64,000 nucleotides of DNA from Microbacterium sp. No. 7 (lineage in GTDB: Bacteria; Actinomycetota; Actinomycetes; Actinomycetales; Microbacteriaceae): positions 1,736,001 to 1,800,000 of the forward strand of contig NZ_CP012697.1 of NCBI RefSeq assembly GCF_001314225.1, given 5' to 3'. The translations under genes and the position numbers were made by a program. The notes beneath the pieces were generated by a model. That model saw only the letters and a program-made list of their open reading frames with translations. It did not search any database and had not been told where the DNA came from. Positions 26,153 to 34,836 of this stretch are shown in pieces (the first letter of the stretch is position 1; the number at the start of each line of letters is the position of its first letter).

Positions 26153-26562
26153 CGAGTTGGCTCATCGACAAGTCCGCCTACGTGCGGATGCAGTCGGGGC
26201 AAGCGCTGAACATCGCAGAATGGAACGCGCGGATCGAGCGCGGTCTGGTTCGCATCTCGACCGTGACGAGGCTGGAACTCGGCTTCTCGGCGCGCTCAGG
26301 TGGGGCAGGCCGCGAGGCGTTCGGTCTGCCGCCGTTGTCGCTCATGCCGATCGAGCACCTGAGCCCCGCGATGGAGGACCGCGCGTTCGAGGTTCAGATG
26401 CTGCTTGCCGATCGCGGACAGCATCGTGCCGCCTCCATCCCGGACCTTCTCATCGCGGCAACTGCGGAAAAGGTCGGGCTGACGGTTCTCGCGGTTGACA
26501 AGGACTTCGATCTGATCGCCCAGACCACCGGCCAACGGGTGGAAACGCTGGCGCTGAGGTGA
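26143..26562 (+). CDS. vapC: VapC-type PIN-domain ribonuclease toxin
   Basis: A 139-aa PIN nuclease with the acidic residues in place: D9 (WLIDKSA), E45 (TRLELG), D101 (SIPDLLIAA) and D119/D121 (VDKDFD). VapC toxins cut tRNA or rRNA; the target here is unknown. GTG 26143 overlaps the antitoxin stop by 10 bp; GTG 26149 (GTGA overlap) is an alternative. The active site looks intact, so the pair should be functional. Confidence 0.88.
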   Translation: MAVTSWLIDKSAYVRMQSGQALNIAEWNARIERGLVRISTVTRLELGFSARSGGAGREAFGLPPLSLMPIEHLSPAMEDRAFEVQMLLADRGQHRAASIPDLLIAATAEKVGLTVLAVDKDFDLIAQTTGQRVETLALR

Positions 26563-26588
26563 GTCCTGCACACCGCCAACGCTGACGC

Positions 26589-26621
26589 GACGTGGTGGAG
26601 TTCCGGTTCGACGTGTGACCC
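26589..26621 (+). repeat. ychF-tail repeat, copy 3
   Basis: GACGTGGTGGAGTTCC then GGTTCGACGTGTGACCC. It differs from the native ychF 3' end at only 2 of 33 positions. It is non-coding here and lies just after vapC. Confidence 0.8.
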
Positions 26622-26758
26622 CCAGAGCGCCGTCGACGCCCCGCCGATCGTCGTGATCGGCGGGGCGTTCCTCTTCCGGGCACCCGACAGAATCGGACCG
26701 GGACGATCGGGCGCGCGTCGCGCCGGTCGAACGAGAGTGGAGGGCGAAGGGAGCGACC

Positions 26759-27625
26759 ATGATCAAGATCCTCAACCGCCTGGTCGACGAGGTCGAGCAC
26801 CGTCTCGGCGACGACATCGACATCGAGGCGCTCGCCGCATCGATGGGGACGACCGGCTATCACCTGCGTCGGATGTTCTCGTCGCTGGCGGGCATGCCGG
26901 TGTCGGAATACGTGCGCCGGCGTCGGATGACCGTCGCGGCGTCCGACGTGATCGGCGGCGAGGATCTCCTGACGATCGCCGTGCGCTTCGGCTATGGATC
27001 CGTCGAGGCGTTCGGGCGTGCGTTCCGGTCGGTGCACGGTGTGAGCCATGGCGCTGTCCGCCGGGACGGCGGCCCCCTTCGAACCCAACCCACCCTCAGG
27101 TTCCGCCTGACCGTCGAAGGGAGCTCCGCCATGGACGCCCGCATCATCGAACGACCCGCCTTCCGTCTCATCGGCCACGCCGCGCGCGTGCCGCTGATCC
27201 ACGAAGGGGTGAACCCGCACATCCAGCGGCACATCGCCTCGCTGCCGGCCGAGGAGCACGAGCGGCTGAAGGGCCTCAGCAGTGCGGATCCGCGTGGACT
27301 CCTGCAGGTCAGCGCCGACGTCGACCCCGACTACCGGGAAGGGAGCGAGCTCACCTATCTCCACGGCGTGGCGGTCGACGCCGATGCCGATGCTCCCGCC
27401 GATCTGGACGCGATCGATCTGGATGCTGGAGCGTGGGTCGCCTTCCGCTCCTCGGGACCGCACCCGGCCGCGCTCCAGGAGGCGTATGCCGCATCCGCTG
27501 CGGAGTGGTTCCCCTCCAACCCCTGGCGCCTGCGCCCGGGACCGTCGATCGTGACGATCCTCGAGCGCGCGGAGGACTTCAGCACGGCCACGTGCGAGCT
27601 GTGGTTCCCGGTCGAGCGGGAGTGA
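26759..27625 (+). CDS. AraC-type HTH-GyrI-like effector domain regulator
   Basis: A 288-aa regulator with two AraC helix-turn-helix motifs (residues about 8-105, with GTTGYHLRRMFSSLAGMPV and VRFGYGSVEAFGRAF) joined to a GyrI-like/SOUL-type binding domain (about 124-288). The arrangement resembles Rob and multidrug-binding regulators. It probably senses a small hydrophobic compound. It lies between ychF-tail copies 3 and 4, so it may be part of the inserted cargo. ATG 26759 has AGGGAGCG upstream. Confidence 0.85.
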   Translation: MIKILNRLVDEVEHRLGDDIDIEALAASMGTTGYHLRRMFSSLAGMPVSEYVRRRRMTVAASDVIGGEDLLTIAVRFGYGSVEAFGRAFRSVHGVSHGAVRRDGGPLRTQPTLRFRLTVEGSSAMDARIIERPAFRLIGHAARVPLIHEGVNPHIQRHIASLPAEEHERLKGLSSADPRGLLQVSADVDPDYREGSELTYLHGVAVDADADAPADLDAIDLDAGAWVAFRSSGPHPAALQEAYAASAAEWFPSNPWRLRPGPSIVTILERAEDFSTATCELWFPVERE

Positions 27626-27658
27626 CCTCGGAGCTTCTCCGCGGTCGCTCCGTGCGGA

Positions 27659-27689
27659 ACGTGGTGGAGGCCCGGTCCAACGTCTAGCG
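27659..27689 (+). repeat. ychF-tail-like repeat, copy 4 (diverged)
   Basis: AACGTGGTGGAGGCCC then GGTCCAACGTCTAG. It matches the native tail at about 22 of 30 positions and even keeps a stop triplet (TAG) at the equivalent place. It marks the right end of the accessory region. Confidence 0.5.
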
Positions 27690-27921
27690 TTGTCGATGTG
27701 CCGCCTCCGACGTACGAGCCCCGCCGTGCGCGGCCGAGCGGAGCGATCGCCCGGCCAGAGGCCGCCCATCATCCTCGTTGCGCCGATGTCGTGGGCAGCC
27801 GTGGCCGCCTTCCGGCGTCTCATCCGACCACGGCCGCCCACCGCTTCGGTGCTCGCCGGCCGGGGCGGGTCCCTCGCCGCGCAGCGGCGGGGTGCTGCCT
27901 CCGGTGCGGGGTGATGCGCCG

Positions 27922-28566
27922 ATGACCGATGCCGTTCCCGCGCGGCCGCGCCGGCCCTCGCCGATGGCGGGGCGCCGGCCCGCCCGCGACGAGCTCGCGC
28001 GGTTCGCGACGGAGGACCCGCAGGCGATCGACGACGTGCTGCCTGCGCCCGGGCATCCGCTGCGACTGCTGATCGTCGGCATCAATCCCGGGCTGTGGAC
28101 GGCCGCGGTCAACGCGCCGTTCGCGTATCCGGGCAACCGGTTCTGGCCGTCGCTGCATCGCGCCGGCCTCACCGACCACGTGATCGACGCGACGACGGGG
28201 CTGCGGCCGGAGGACGAGGCACGGCTGGTCGGTCGCGGCATCGGGATCACCAACCTCGTCGGGCGCGCCACGGCGAAGGCGTCTGAGCTGAGTCGCGAGG
28301 AGCTGCGGGCCGGCGGCACGGCGCTCGTCGCGCGCGTCGCCGAGCTGCGGCCGGCGATGGTGGCGCTCGCCGGCGTCACGGCGTTCCGCGTCGCGTTCGG
28401 TCAGCCCCGGGCGCGGATGGGGGAGCAGGATGCCACGCTGATCCCGGACTGGCCGCACGGCGTCCCGCTGTGGGTCGTGCCCCAGCCCAGCGGACTGAAC
28501 GCGCACGAGACCGTCGACTCGCTCGCCGCGCGCTGGCGCGAGGTGTGGGACGCGATCGGCGGCTGA
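27922..28566 (+). CDS. mug: G/T(U) mismatch-specific DNA glycosylase
   Basis: A 214-aa Mug-type uracil-DNA glycosylase superfamily member that removes U or T opposite G. Motif I is IVGINPGLWTA (about 50-60), NRFWPSLHRAG is the Mug-specific segment, and motif II lies in VVPQPSGLNAHE. ATG 27922 is used; an extended N-terminus of about 40 residues is Pro/Arg-rich. The 27690-27921 stretch upstream shows no supported gene. Confidence 0.88.
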   Translation: MTDAVPARPRRPSPMAGRRPARDELARFATEDPQAIDDVLPAPGHPLRLLIVGINPGLWTAAVNAPFAYPGNRFWPSLHRAGLTDHVIDATTGLRPEDEARLVGRGIGITNLVGRATAKASELSREELRAGGTALVARVAELRPAMVALAGVTAFRVAFGQPRARMGEQDATLIPDWPHGVPLWVVPQPSGLNAHETVDSLAARWREVWDAIGG

Positions 28567-28619
28567 GTGCCGGCCCCGCGCACCCCGGGGATGGCAGGCG
28601 GTGCGCAGCCTGCACGACG

Positions 28620-29306
28620 TCAGAGCAGTGCCGCGACCTTCGCCGCGGTCTCCTTGGCGGAGCCGGGGTTCTGGCCGGTGACCAGCCGGCCGTCGACGAC
28701 GGTGTTCGACACGAACGGCAGCAGGGCCTTGGAGTAGTGCGCGCCGCGCTGCCGGATCTCCTGCTCGACGTTGTAGGGAACGAGCCTGTCGACGCGGGCG
28801 AGGACCTCCTCGCGCCAGGAGAAGCCGGTGAGGTTGCGGCCGGCGACCAGATGGCCTCCGTCCGAGAGCCTGGTGTCGAGCAGACCGCAGTAGCCATGGC
28901 ACACGGCGCCCACGACGCCGCCGCGCTCGAAGATCTCGCGAGTGAGGCGTTGCAGGCCCGTGCTCCCGGGAAAGTCGAACATCACGGCATGGCCGCCGGT
29001 GAAGTAGATCGCGTCATAGTCGGCGGCGTCGATCCGGTCGGGATGCGCGGTGTCGTCGAGCATCGCCATGCGGGCGGGATCATCGCGCCACGCCCGGGCG
29101 GAGCGGTCGAGATTCGGGAACGTCAGCGATCGAGGCTCCAGCGGCGACTTTCCGCCGCGAGGGCTGACGATGGTCTGCTCGAACCCCCGCTTCTCGAAGA
29201 GGTCGAAGGCGTGGGTCAGCTCCGAGAGCCACAGACCCGTCGGATGCTCGGGATCGGTCTCGTAGCGGTCGACGTTGGTCACGACGAGGAGGACGCGCGT
29301 GCTCAT
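28620..29306 (-). CDS. DJ-1/PfpI (Hsp31-like) family protein
   Basis: A 228-aa type 1 glutamine amidotransferase-like protein of the Hsp31/glyoxalase III branch. The catalytic Cys-His is C136-H137 in GAVCHGYCG, E29 lies in GLWLSEL, and the oxyanion segment is FTGGHAVMFDFP. Members convert methylglyoxal to lactate or repair glycated molecules. AGGAG lies about 11 bases before ATG 29306. It runs convergently to mug. Confidence 0.85.
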   Translation of the reverse strand: MSTRVLLVVTNVDRYETDPEHPTGLWLSELTHAFDLFEKRGFEQTIVSPRGGKSPLEPRSLTFPNLDRSARAWRDDPARMAMLDDTAHPDRIDAADYDAIYFTGGHAVMFDFPGSTGLQRLTREIFERGGVVGAVCHGYCGLLDTRLSDGGHLVAGRNLTGFSWREEVLARVDRLVPYNVEQEIRQRGAHYSKALLPFVSNTVVDGRLVTGQNPGSAKETAAKVAALL

Positions 29307-29476
29307 GATTCTCGGATCTCCTCTTCAGACGGCGGTGAGGGAAGACGTGCGGGTCGTGTCGTACGAGCGTAGCGATGTCGCCCGGCTGCGACCGCCCGGC
29401 GATGCGCAGGCGGACGAGGACGTGCGAGCGGTATCGTGGCGCGCGCGACGCCGACGCATCCCGAGAGGACGACGAG

Positions 29477-30478
29477 ATGACCCGACCGAAGACCGCCGTC
29501 GCCGTCCGTCACCTGCTCTTCGAAGACCTCGGCATCCTCGATCCGCTGCTGCGCGAGCGCGGATACGACGTCGGGTACATCGACGCCGGGCTCGACCGGA
29601 TCGACCCGGACGCGATCGCGGATGCCGACCTTCTCGTCGTGCTCGGCGGTCCGATCGGCGTCGGCGACCAGGCGGCGTATCCGTTCCTGCGGGACGAGAT
29701 CGACGCGATCGCGCGGCGGGTCGAGCTGCGCCGGCCGACCCTCGGCATCTGCCTGGGCGCCCAGCTGATCGCCGCCGCGCTCGGCGCGGCGGTCGCTCCC
29801 ACGGGACGGGCGGAGATCGGCTACGGACCGCTGACGCTCGACGCCGCCCCCGGCAACCCGCTGGCGCCGCTGGGCCGCGTCCCCGTGCTGCACTGGCACG
29901 GCGACCAGTTCGACGTCCCTGACGGTGCGACGCTGCTCGCCTCCACGCCGGGCTTCCCGCACCAGGCGTTCTCGCGGGGACCCGCCGTGCTCGCGCTCCA
30001 GTTCCACCTCGAGGCCGACCACCGCCGCATCGAGCAGTGGCTCATCGGACACGCGCACGAGCTCGCCGCGCACGCCGTCGACCCCGCCCGCCTCCGTGCC
30101 GACGCGCTCACGCACGGTCCCGAGCTCGCCGATCGGTCACGCGCCGTGTTCGCGGCATGGCTGGACGGCGCCGAGAGCGGCGGCGCCGCCGGCGCGCAGG
30201 TCACGCTGGTCGGCGAGCTCGTCTGCGCGACGCCGGACGAGGCCGCGACCGTGCGCGAGCATCTGCCGCGGCACGTCGCGCTGACGCGGGCCGAGACGGG
30301 ATGCCTGTCGTTCGAGGTCGTGCAGACCGACGACCCGCTCGTGTGGCGGGTCGCGGAGCGGTTCACCGGCGCCGCCGCGTTCGCGGCGCACCAGGAGCGT
30401 GTCGCGGCGAGCGAGTGGGGGCGGGCGACGACGGGCATCGAACGGCGGTACACGGTGAGCGGTCTCGACCAGCGCTGA
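29477..30478 (+). CDS. Class I glutamine amidotransferase-ABM domain fusion
   Basis: A 333-aa two-domain protein. Residues 1-235 are a GuaA-like class I amidotransferase with catalytic C92 (LGICLGAQ), H177 and E179 (LQFHLEAD). Residues about 242-333 are an antibiotic biosynthesis monooxygenase (ABM, ferredoxin-like) domain with FEVVQTDDPLVWRVAERF. The two domains normally occur as separate proteins. GAGAGGA lies about 7 bases before ATG 29477. Substrate unknown; detoxification of a small molecule is a guess. Confidence 0.82.
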   Translation: MTRPKTAVAVRHLLFEDLGILDPLLRERGYDVGYIDAGLDRIDPDAIADADLLVVLGGPIGVGDQAAYPFLRDEIDAIARRVELRRPTLGICLGAQLIAAALGAAVAPTGRAEIGYGPLTLDAAPGNPLAPLGRVPVLHWHGDQFDVPDGATLLASTPGFPHQAFSRGPAVLALQFHLEADHRRIEQWLIGHAHELAAHAVDPARLRADALTHGPELADRSRAVFAAWLDGAESGGAAGAQVTLVGELVCATPDEAATVREHLPRHVALTRAETGCLSFEVVQTDDPLVWRVAERFTGAAAFAAHQERVAASEWGRATTGIERRYTVSGLDQR

Positions 30479-30580
30479 CGGCCTGCGCGAGAATGGGAGA
30501 CCAGGCGCCGCCCGACGGCGCGTCGTCGAGCCTCGGCCCGACAGACGGCCTCCGCGCCTCCGCTGCCGAAAGGACCATCG

Positions 30581-31045
30581 ATGACCGCGCCGCGCTCGCT
30601 CTCCACCCTTCGTCACGTCGGCGGCCTCACCGTCGCCGCGGGAGCCCTGCTCCTCGTCGCCGGCTCCGGCGCGTGGTGCGCAGTGACGAGGCAGCTGCGG
30701 GACGAGGGCATCACGGTGCCCGGCAACGCTCCGATGCTCGCGGGGAAGCGCGTCCAGGACCCCGTCACCGCCTACGTCGAGGCGCTCGTCATCAAAGGCA
30801 ACGCCGAGCGTGGCGCGGGCGGTCGCACCTTCGCGGACATCAGCGCGGCGCTGCGCGACGTCGACAAGAACAGCGACGAGGCGCGCGAGCTGCGGAACCA
30901 GAGCACGGCGCTGGCGACGGCGGCATCCCTGCGCACGTCGCTCATGACGTCGGTTCTCGCGTACGGCGTGAGCGCGCTCGCGGCGGGTCTCGGCGTCCTC
31001 TTCCTGGCGACGGGACGCCGCCTGCGACGGCTCGGCCGCGAGTAG
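30581..31045 (+). CDS. Two-helix membrane protein
   Basis: A 154-aa protein with an N-terminal membrane helix (about 15-37), an extracytoplasmic region of about 80 residues (VPGNAPMLAGKRVQDP is notable) and a second helix (about 120-145), then a basic cytoplasmic tail. Similar actinobacterial proteins are often mislabelled as LigA-like ring-opening dioxygenases; no dioxygenase feature is visible. AAAGGA precedes ATG 30581. Function unknown. Confidence 0.7.
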   Translation: MTAPRSLSTLRHVGGLTVAAGALLLVAGSGAWCAVTRQLRDEGITVPGNAPMLAGKRVQDPVTAYVEALVIKGNAERGAGGRTFADISAALRDVDKNSDEARELRNQSTALATAASLRTSLMTSVLAYGVSALAAGLGVLFLATGRRLRRLGRE

Positions 31046-31110
31046 CGGCGGGGCGCCGGTCGCGCTCGTGCCTGGCCGTCGGGCGCGTTCGCGTGCAAGG
31101 ATGGATCGTC

Positions 31111-33078
31111 GTGGACGATTCGGACAGGAAACAGACCACGGATGCCGCGGGCCCGGTGCCCCCTCTCGCGCGCGAGGCGACGGTGCCGGCGCGGGCGTCG
31201 CAGGCGGCCCGGCGGGTGGTCAAGGAGATCTCGACGCTGCCGCCGCGGAGCATCCACCCGGCCCTCGTCCCGGGCGTCGGCGTGGAGGAGGTGCCGCGCC
31301 GGTTCCGCACCGACGGGCTCGTGCTCGGCATCGCGCTGGCCTTCGCGCTCGGCTTCATCGCGTGGGGCGTGCTCGCGGGCGACAGCCTCGCGGCGACCGC
31401 GAGCACGGCGCTGAACTGGGTCGTCGACTACCTCGGCTTCTTCTTCACGTCGATCGCGACGGTCATCCTGGTCTTCATGCTGTTCGTCGGGTTCAGCCGC
31501 TACGGGCGCATCCCGCTCGGCCGCGACGACGAGGCGCCCGAGTTCTCGATGTTCTCCTGGATCTCCATGCTGTTCGCCGCGGGCATGGGCATCGGGCTCG
31601 TGTTCTGGGGCGCCGCCGAGCCCCTCACCTTCTTCGAGAGCCCGCCGCCGGGCACCGTCGAGGCGCAGACCCTCGAGGCGATGCACACCGCGCAGACGCA
31701 GGTGCTCTACCACTGGGGCCCGCAGGCGTGGGCGTTCTACGCGCTCGTCGGCGGCGCCATCGCGTACGGCGCGTTCCGTCGCGGGCGCACGCCGCTGATC
31801 TCGTCGATCTTCGCGCCGCTGCTGGGGGAGGACCGCACGACGGGGCCCCTCGGCAAGACCATCGACATCTTCGCGATCATCGTCACCCTGTTCGGCACGG
31901 CGGCCTCGCTCGGCCTCGGCGCGCTGCAGATCGGCCACGGCATCGAGATCGTGAGCGGCGCGGGGGAGCTGGGCAACGGCATCCTGATCGCCGTCATCGC
32001 GCTGCTCACCGCCGCGTTCATCGTCTCGGCCGTCTCGGGCGTCTCCCGCGGCATCCGCGCCCTGTCGAACATCAACGCCATCGCGGCGATCGTGCTGGCG
32101 GTGTTCGTGTTCGTCGTCGGGCCGACCATGCTGATCCTCAACGTGCTGCCGGCCGTGGCCGCGCAGTTCATCGCCGATCTGCCGACGATGGTGGGCCGCT
32201 CGGGCTCGCAGGGCGAGGCGACGCAGGCCTTCCTGTCGGGCTGGACGATCTTCTACTGGGCGTGGTGGATCTCGTGGTCGCCCTTCGTGGGCATGTTCAT
32301 CGCGAAGATCTCGCGCGGCCGCACGCTGCGGCAGTTCGTGTCGGTCGTGATCCTCGTGCCGTCGGTGATCTCGTTCCTCTGGTTCGCGATCTTCGGCACG
32401 ACCGCGATCGATCAGCAGATGAACGGCGCCGGCCTGCAGGTCAGCCCGCCCGAGTCCGTGCTGTTCGGCGTGCTGGCGAACCTGCCGTTCCCCCTGATCA
32501 CGAGCGTCGCGCTCATCCTGCTCGTCGCGATCTTCTTCATCACGGGCGCCGACTCGGCCTCGCTCGTGATGGGAACGCTGTCGCAGCAGGGGCGTCCCGA
32601 CCCCGCGCGCTGGGTGACCGTCACGTGGGGAACCGTCGTCGGCGTGATCGCCGCCGTGCTGCTCGTCTCGGGCGAGGCCGGCAGCGGGCTGCGCGCCCTG
32701 CAGAACACGACGATCGTCGCGGCCCTGCCGTTCGCCGTGATCATGGCGTTCATGATGATCGCCTTCCTGAAGGACCTGCGTCGCGACCCGATGATCCTGC
32801 GCGAGCGCTATGCGCGCGCGGCGGTGCAGCACAGCGTGCAGGCGGGTCTCGAGGAGTACGGCGACGACTTCGCGCTCGTGCCGGTCGAGTACGACCACTC
32901 CCGCGACAACATCGCGTGGGTCGACGAGGAGCAGGTCGACGAGACGCTCGCCGAGGTCTACGAGGCGGCGACGACGGGCGCCGTCGAGATCATCCCCGAG
33001 GCGGCGATCGTCCTCGAAGAGGAGGACGCCGGGCGGACGGATGCCGCGGACGCGGCGGATGCCGGGGACAAGGCCTGA
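31111..33078 (+). CDS. BCCT-family glycine betaine/choline transporter
   Basis: A 655-aa secondary transporter for quaternary ammonium compounds with 12 membrane helices. BCCT motifs are GMGIGLVFWGAAEPL and the aromatic box WTIFYWAWWISWSPFVGMF. A basic N-terminal region of about 70 residues and an acidic C-terminal tail of about 90 residues flank the core; such tails carry osmosensing in BetP. GTG 31111 is used, with AAGGA 9 bases upstream. Confidence 0.92.
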   Translation: MDDSDRKQTTDAAGPVPPLAREATVPARASQAARRVVKEISTLPPRSIHPALVPGVGVEEVPRRFRTDGLVLGIALAFALGFIAWGVLAGDSLAATASTALNWVVDYLGFFFTSIATVILVFMLFVGFSRYGRIPLGRDDEAPEFSMFSWISMLFAAGMGIGLVFWGAAEPLTFFESPPPGTVEAQTLEAMHTAQTQVLYHWGPQAWAFYALVGGAIAYGAFRRGRTPLISSIFAPLLGEDRTTGPLGKTIDIFAIIVTLFGTAASLGLGALQIGHGIEIVSGAGELGNGILIAVIALLTAAFIVSAVSGVSRGIRALSNINAIAAIVLAVFVFVVGPTMLILNVLPAVAAQFIADLPTMVGRSGSQGEATQAFLSGWTIFYWAWWISWSPFVGMFIAKISRGRTLRQFVSVVILVPSVISFLWFAIFGTTAIDQQMNGAGLQVSPPESVLFGVLANLPFPLITSVALILLVAIFFITGADSASLVMGTLSQQGRPDPARWVTVTWGTVVGVIAAVLLVSGEAGSGLRALQNTTIVAALPFAVIMAFMMIAFLKDLRRDPMILRERYARAAVQHSVQAGLEEYGDDFALVPVEYDHSRDNIAWVDEEQVDETLAEVYEAATTGAVEIIPEAAIVLEEEDAGRTDAADAADAGDKA

Positions 33079-33118
33079 CATCGCCCCTCACGGGCCGCCG
33101 GCGACGCGGCGGCCCGGC

Positions 33119-33412
33119 TCAGCCGGCCGGAGGGGCGGCGCGGTCCGCGTGTCCGAGGGAGCGGTCGGGGAAGGCGGCGTCGCGCACGCGCTTCTTGAGC
33201 GCGACGGCGTCGGGGAAGCCACCGTCCCGCGCGCGCTCCCACACCTGTTCGCCGTCGACTTCGATGTGGAAGACGCCGCCCGTGCCGGGGACGAGGGTCA
33301 CCGCGCCGAGGTCGGTGCCGAACGTCGAGAGCAGCTCGCCGGCCATCCACGAGGCGCGCAGGAGCCAGTTGCACTGTGTGCAGTAGGTGATCGTGACGTG
33401 TGGCCGGGTCAT
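33119..33412 (-). CDS. SelT/SelW/SelH-family (Rdx) protein
   Basis: A 97-aa thioredoxin-like protein with the Rdx-family N-terminus VTITYCTQCNWLLRA, giving the redox motif C11-x-x-C14; the family's selenocysteine position is an ordinary Cys here. GGVFHIEVDG and LKKRVRD complete the fold. It is a likely small thiol oxidoreductase. It is convergent with the BCCT gene, with 40 bp between them. Confidence 0.85.
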   Translation of the reverse strand: MTRPHVTITYCTQCNWLLRASWMAGELLSTFGTDLGAVTLVPGTGGVFHIEVDGEQVWERARDGGFPDAVALKKRVRDAAFPDRSLGHADRAAPPAG

Positions 33413-33471
33413 GTCTGCAAGGATCGCAGATCTCCCGGGCCCGGGCATCCGCCCGCCCCCGCGCGTCGCGG

Positions 33472-34836
33472 TCAGTGGCCCCGCTGCGACGGCAGCAGGA
33501 TCGTCTCGGTGATCGGCGCGGCCTCCGACGTCCCGCCCGCATCGCCCGCACCGGGCAGTGCGGGAAGCTCCGGCCGGTCGAGCCACGCGTGCAGCAGCGC
33601 CGCGAGCGGCACGCCGCTCACCGTCTCGGCGAGCACGCGGAAGTCGGCGGTCGTCGCGGTCGCGTCGCGGTGCTGCGCCGTCCACGTGCGCAGCAGCCGG
33701 AAGAACGGCTCGTCGCCGATCGTGAGGCGCAGCGCGTGCAGCGTGAGCGCCCCGCGCTTGTAGACGCGGTCGTCGAACATGAGGTCGGGGCCGGGGTCGC
33801 CGACGACGATGTCCTGCGGCAGCCGGGCCAGCCGGGCGTGGTGGCCGCGCGCCTTGGCATCCGCGGTCGCTCCGCCGGAACGCTCCGACCAGATCCATTC
33901 CGCATAGCACGCGAAGCCCTCGTTGAGCCAGATGTCGCGCCACTGCCGCACGCCCACGCTGTTGCCGAACCACTGGTGCGCGAGCTCGTGCGCGACCAGG
34001 CGCTCGAGCCCGCCCTTGCCGTCGATGTGGTTCGCGCCGAAGACGCCCATGCCCTGGGCCTCGAGCGGGATGTCGAGCTCGTCGGGCGTCACGACGACGC
34101 GGTAGGCGGGCAGGGGATAGGGGCCGAAGGCGTCCTCGAACGCGGCCATCATCCGCGGCAGCGGCGCGAAGTCGGCCTTCACCCGCGCCGCGATCGCCGA
34201 GGGATAGTGCAGCTCTCCGCGCACCGATCCGAGGTCCAGCGCCTTGTGCGCGTACGTGCCGATCTGCACCGTCACGAGGTACGTCGCCGTCGGCACGGCG
34301 CTGTCGAACACCCACGTGCGGCGGCCCTTGCGCGTCGACCGCTCGGTCACGTCGCCCACGACGACCGTGTACTCGGGGTCGGTCGTGAGCTCGATGCGGT
34401 ACGTCGCCTTGTCGGACGGCACGTCGTTGCACGGGAACCACGTGGGCGCCCCCGTCGGCTGCGATGCGACGAGCGCGCCGTCCTCGAGCTCCTCCCAGCC
34501 GATCGCCCCCCAGCGCGAGCGGCGCGGGCGCGGCGCCCCGGCATACGCCACGGTGAGCGTGAACGCGTCGCCGGGCTGCAGCGGAGCGGGGAGGGGCACG
34601 GTGAGCTTGCGGTCGCTCTGGCGGAACGGCGTCTTCGACCCCGCGAGCTGCACCTTGCTCGCGCGCAGCCCGACCAGGTCGAAGGTGAGCGCCGAGGTCG
34701 CCTCGACGACGTGTCCGGTGATCACGGCGGTGCCGCTCAGCCGATTGGTCGTGACCCGGTAGTCGATCGACAGGGCGTAGTGATCGACGCGCAGCCGGTG
34801 GTCGCCGCTCTGCGGCGTGTACGGGTCGCTCGTCAC
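33472..34836 (-). CDS. M1-family zinc aminopeptidase
   Basis: A 454-aa M1 metallopeptidase, shorter than the 850-aa aminopeptidase N type. The zinc site HELAHQWFGN (near 285) with downstream WLNEGFACY (near 305) and the GAMEN-equivalent AQGMGVFG are present. No signal peptide is seen, so it is cytoplasmic. Its GTG start overlaps the stop of the Pls-like synthetase (GTGA), so the two are co-translated. M1-type peptidases that degrade epsilon-polylysine are known next to pls genes, so product trimming or self-protection is a reasonable inference. Confidence 0.9.
   Translation of the reverse strand: MTSDPYTPQSGDHRLRVDHYALSIDYRVTTNRLSGTAVITGHVVEATSALTFDLVGLRASKVQLAGSKTPFRQSDRKLTVPLPAPLQPGDAFTLTVAYAGAPRPRRSRWGAIGWEELEDGALVASQPTGAPTWFPCNDVPSDKATYRIELTTDPEYTVVVGDVTERSTRKGRRTWVFDSAVPTATYLVTVQIGTYAHKALDLGSVRGELHYPSAIAARVKADFAPLPRMMAAFEDAFGPYPLPAYRVVVTPDELDIPLEAQGMGVFGANHIDGKGGLERLVAHELAHQWFGNSVGVRQWRDIWLNEGFACYAEWIWSERSGGATADAKARGHHARLARLPQDIVVGDPGPDLMFDDRVYKRGALTLHALRLTIGDEPFFRLLRTWTAQHRDATATTADFRVLAETVSGVPLAALLHAWLDRPELPALPGAGDAGGTSEAAPITETILLPSQRGH

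Noticed and set aside
24537..27689. Integron or prophage at ychF
   Set aside because: No integrase, attC-like structure or phage gene is visible. Only the repeated tail and cassette-like cargo support mobility.
27690..27914. Small plus-strand frame between the AraC-type gene and mug
   Set aside because: No ribosome site, no recognisable motif and typical high-GC shadow composition.
30581..31045. Aromatic ring-opening dioxygenase LigA
   Set aside because: A common misannotation of such proteins. The sequence is a two-helix membrane protein without metal-binding motifs.
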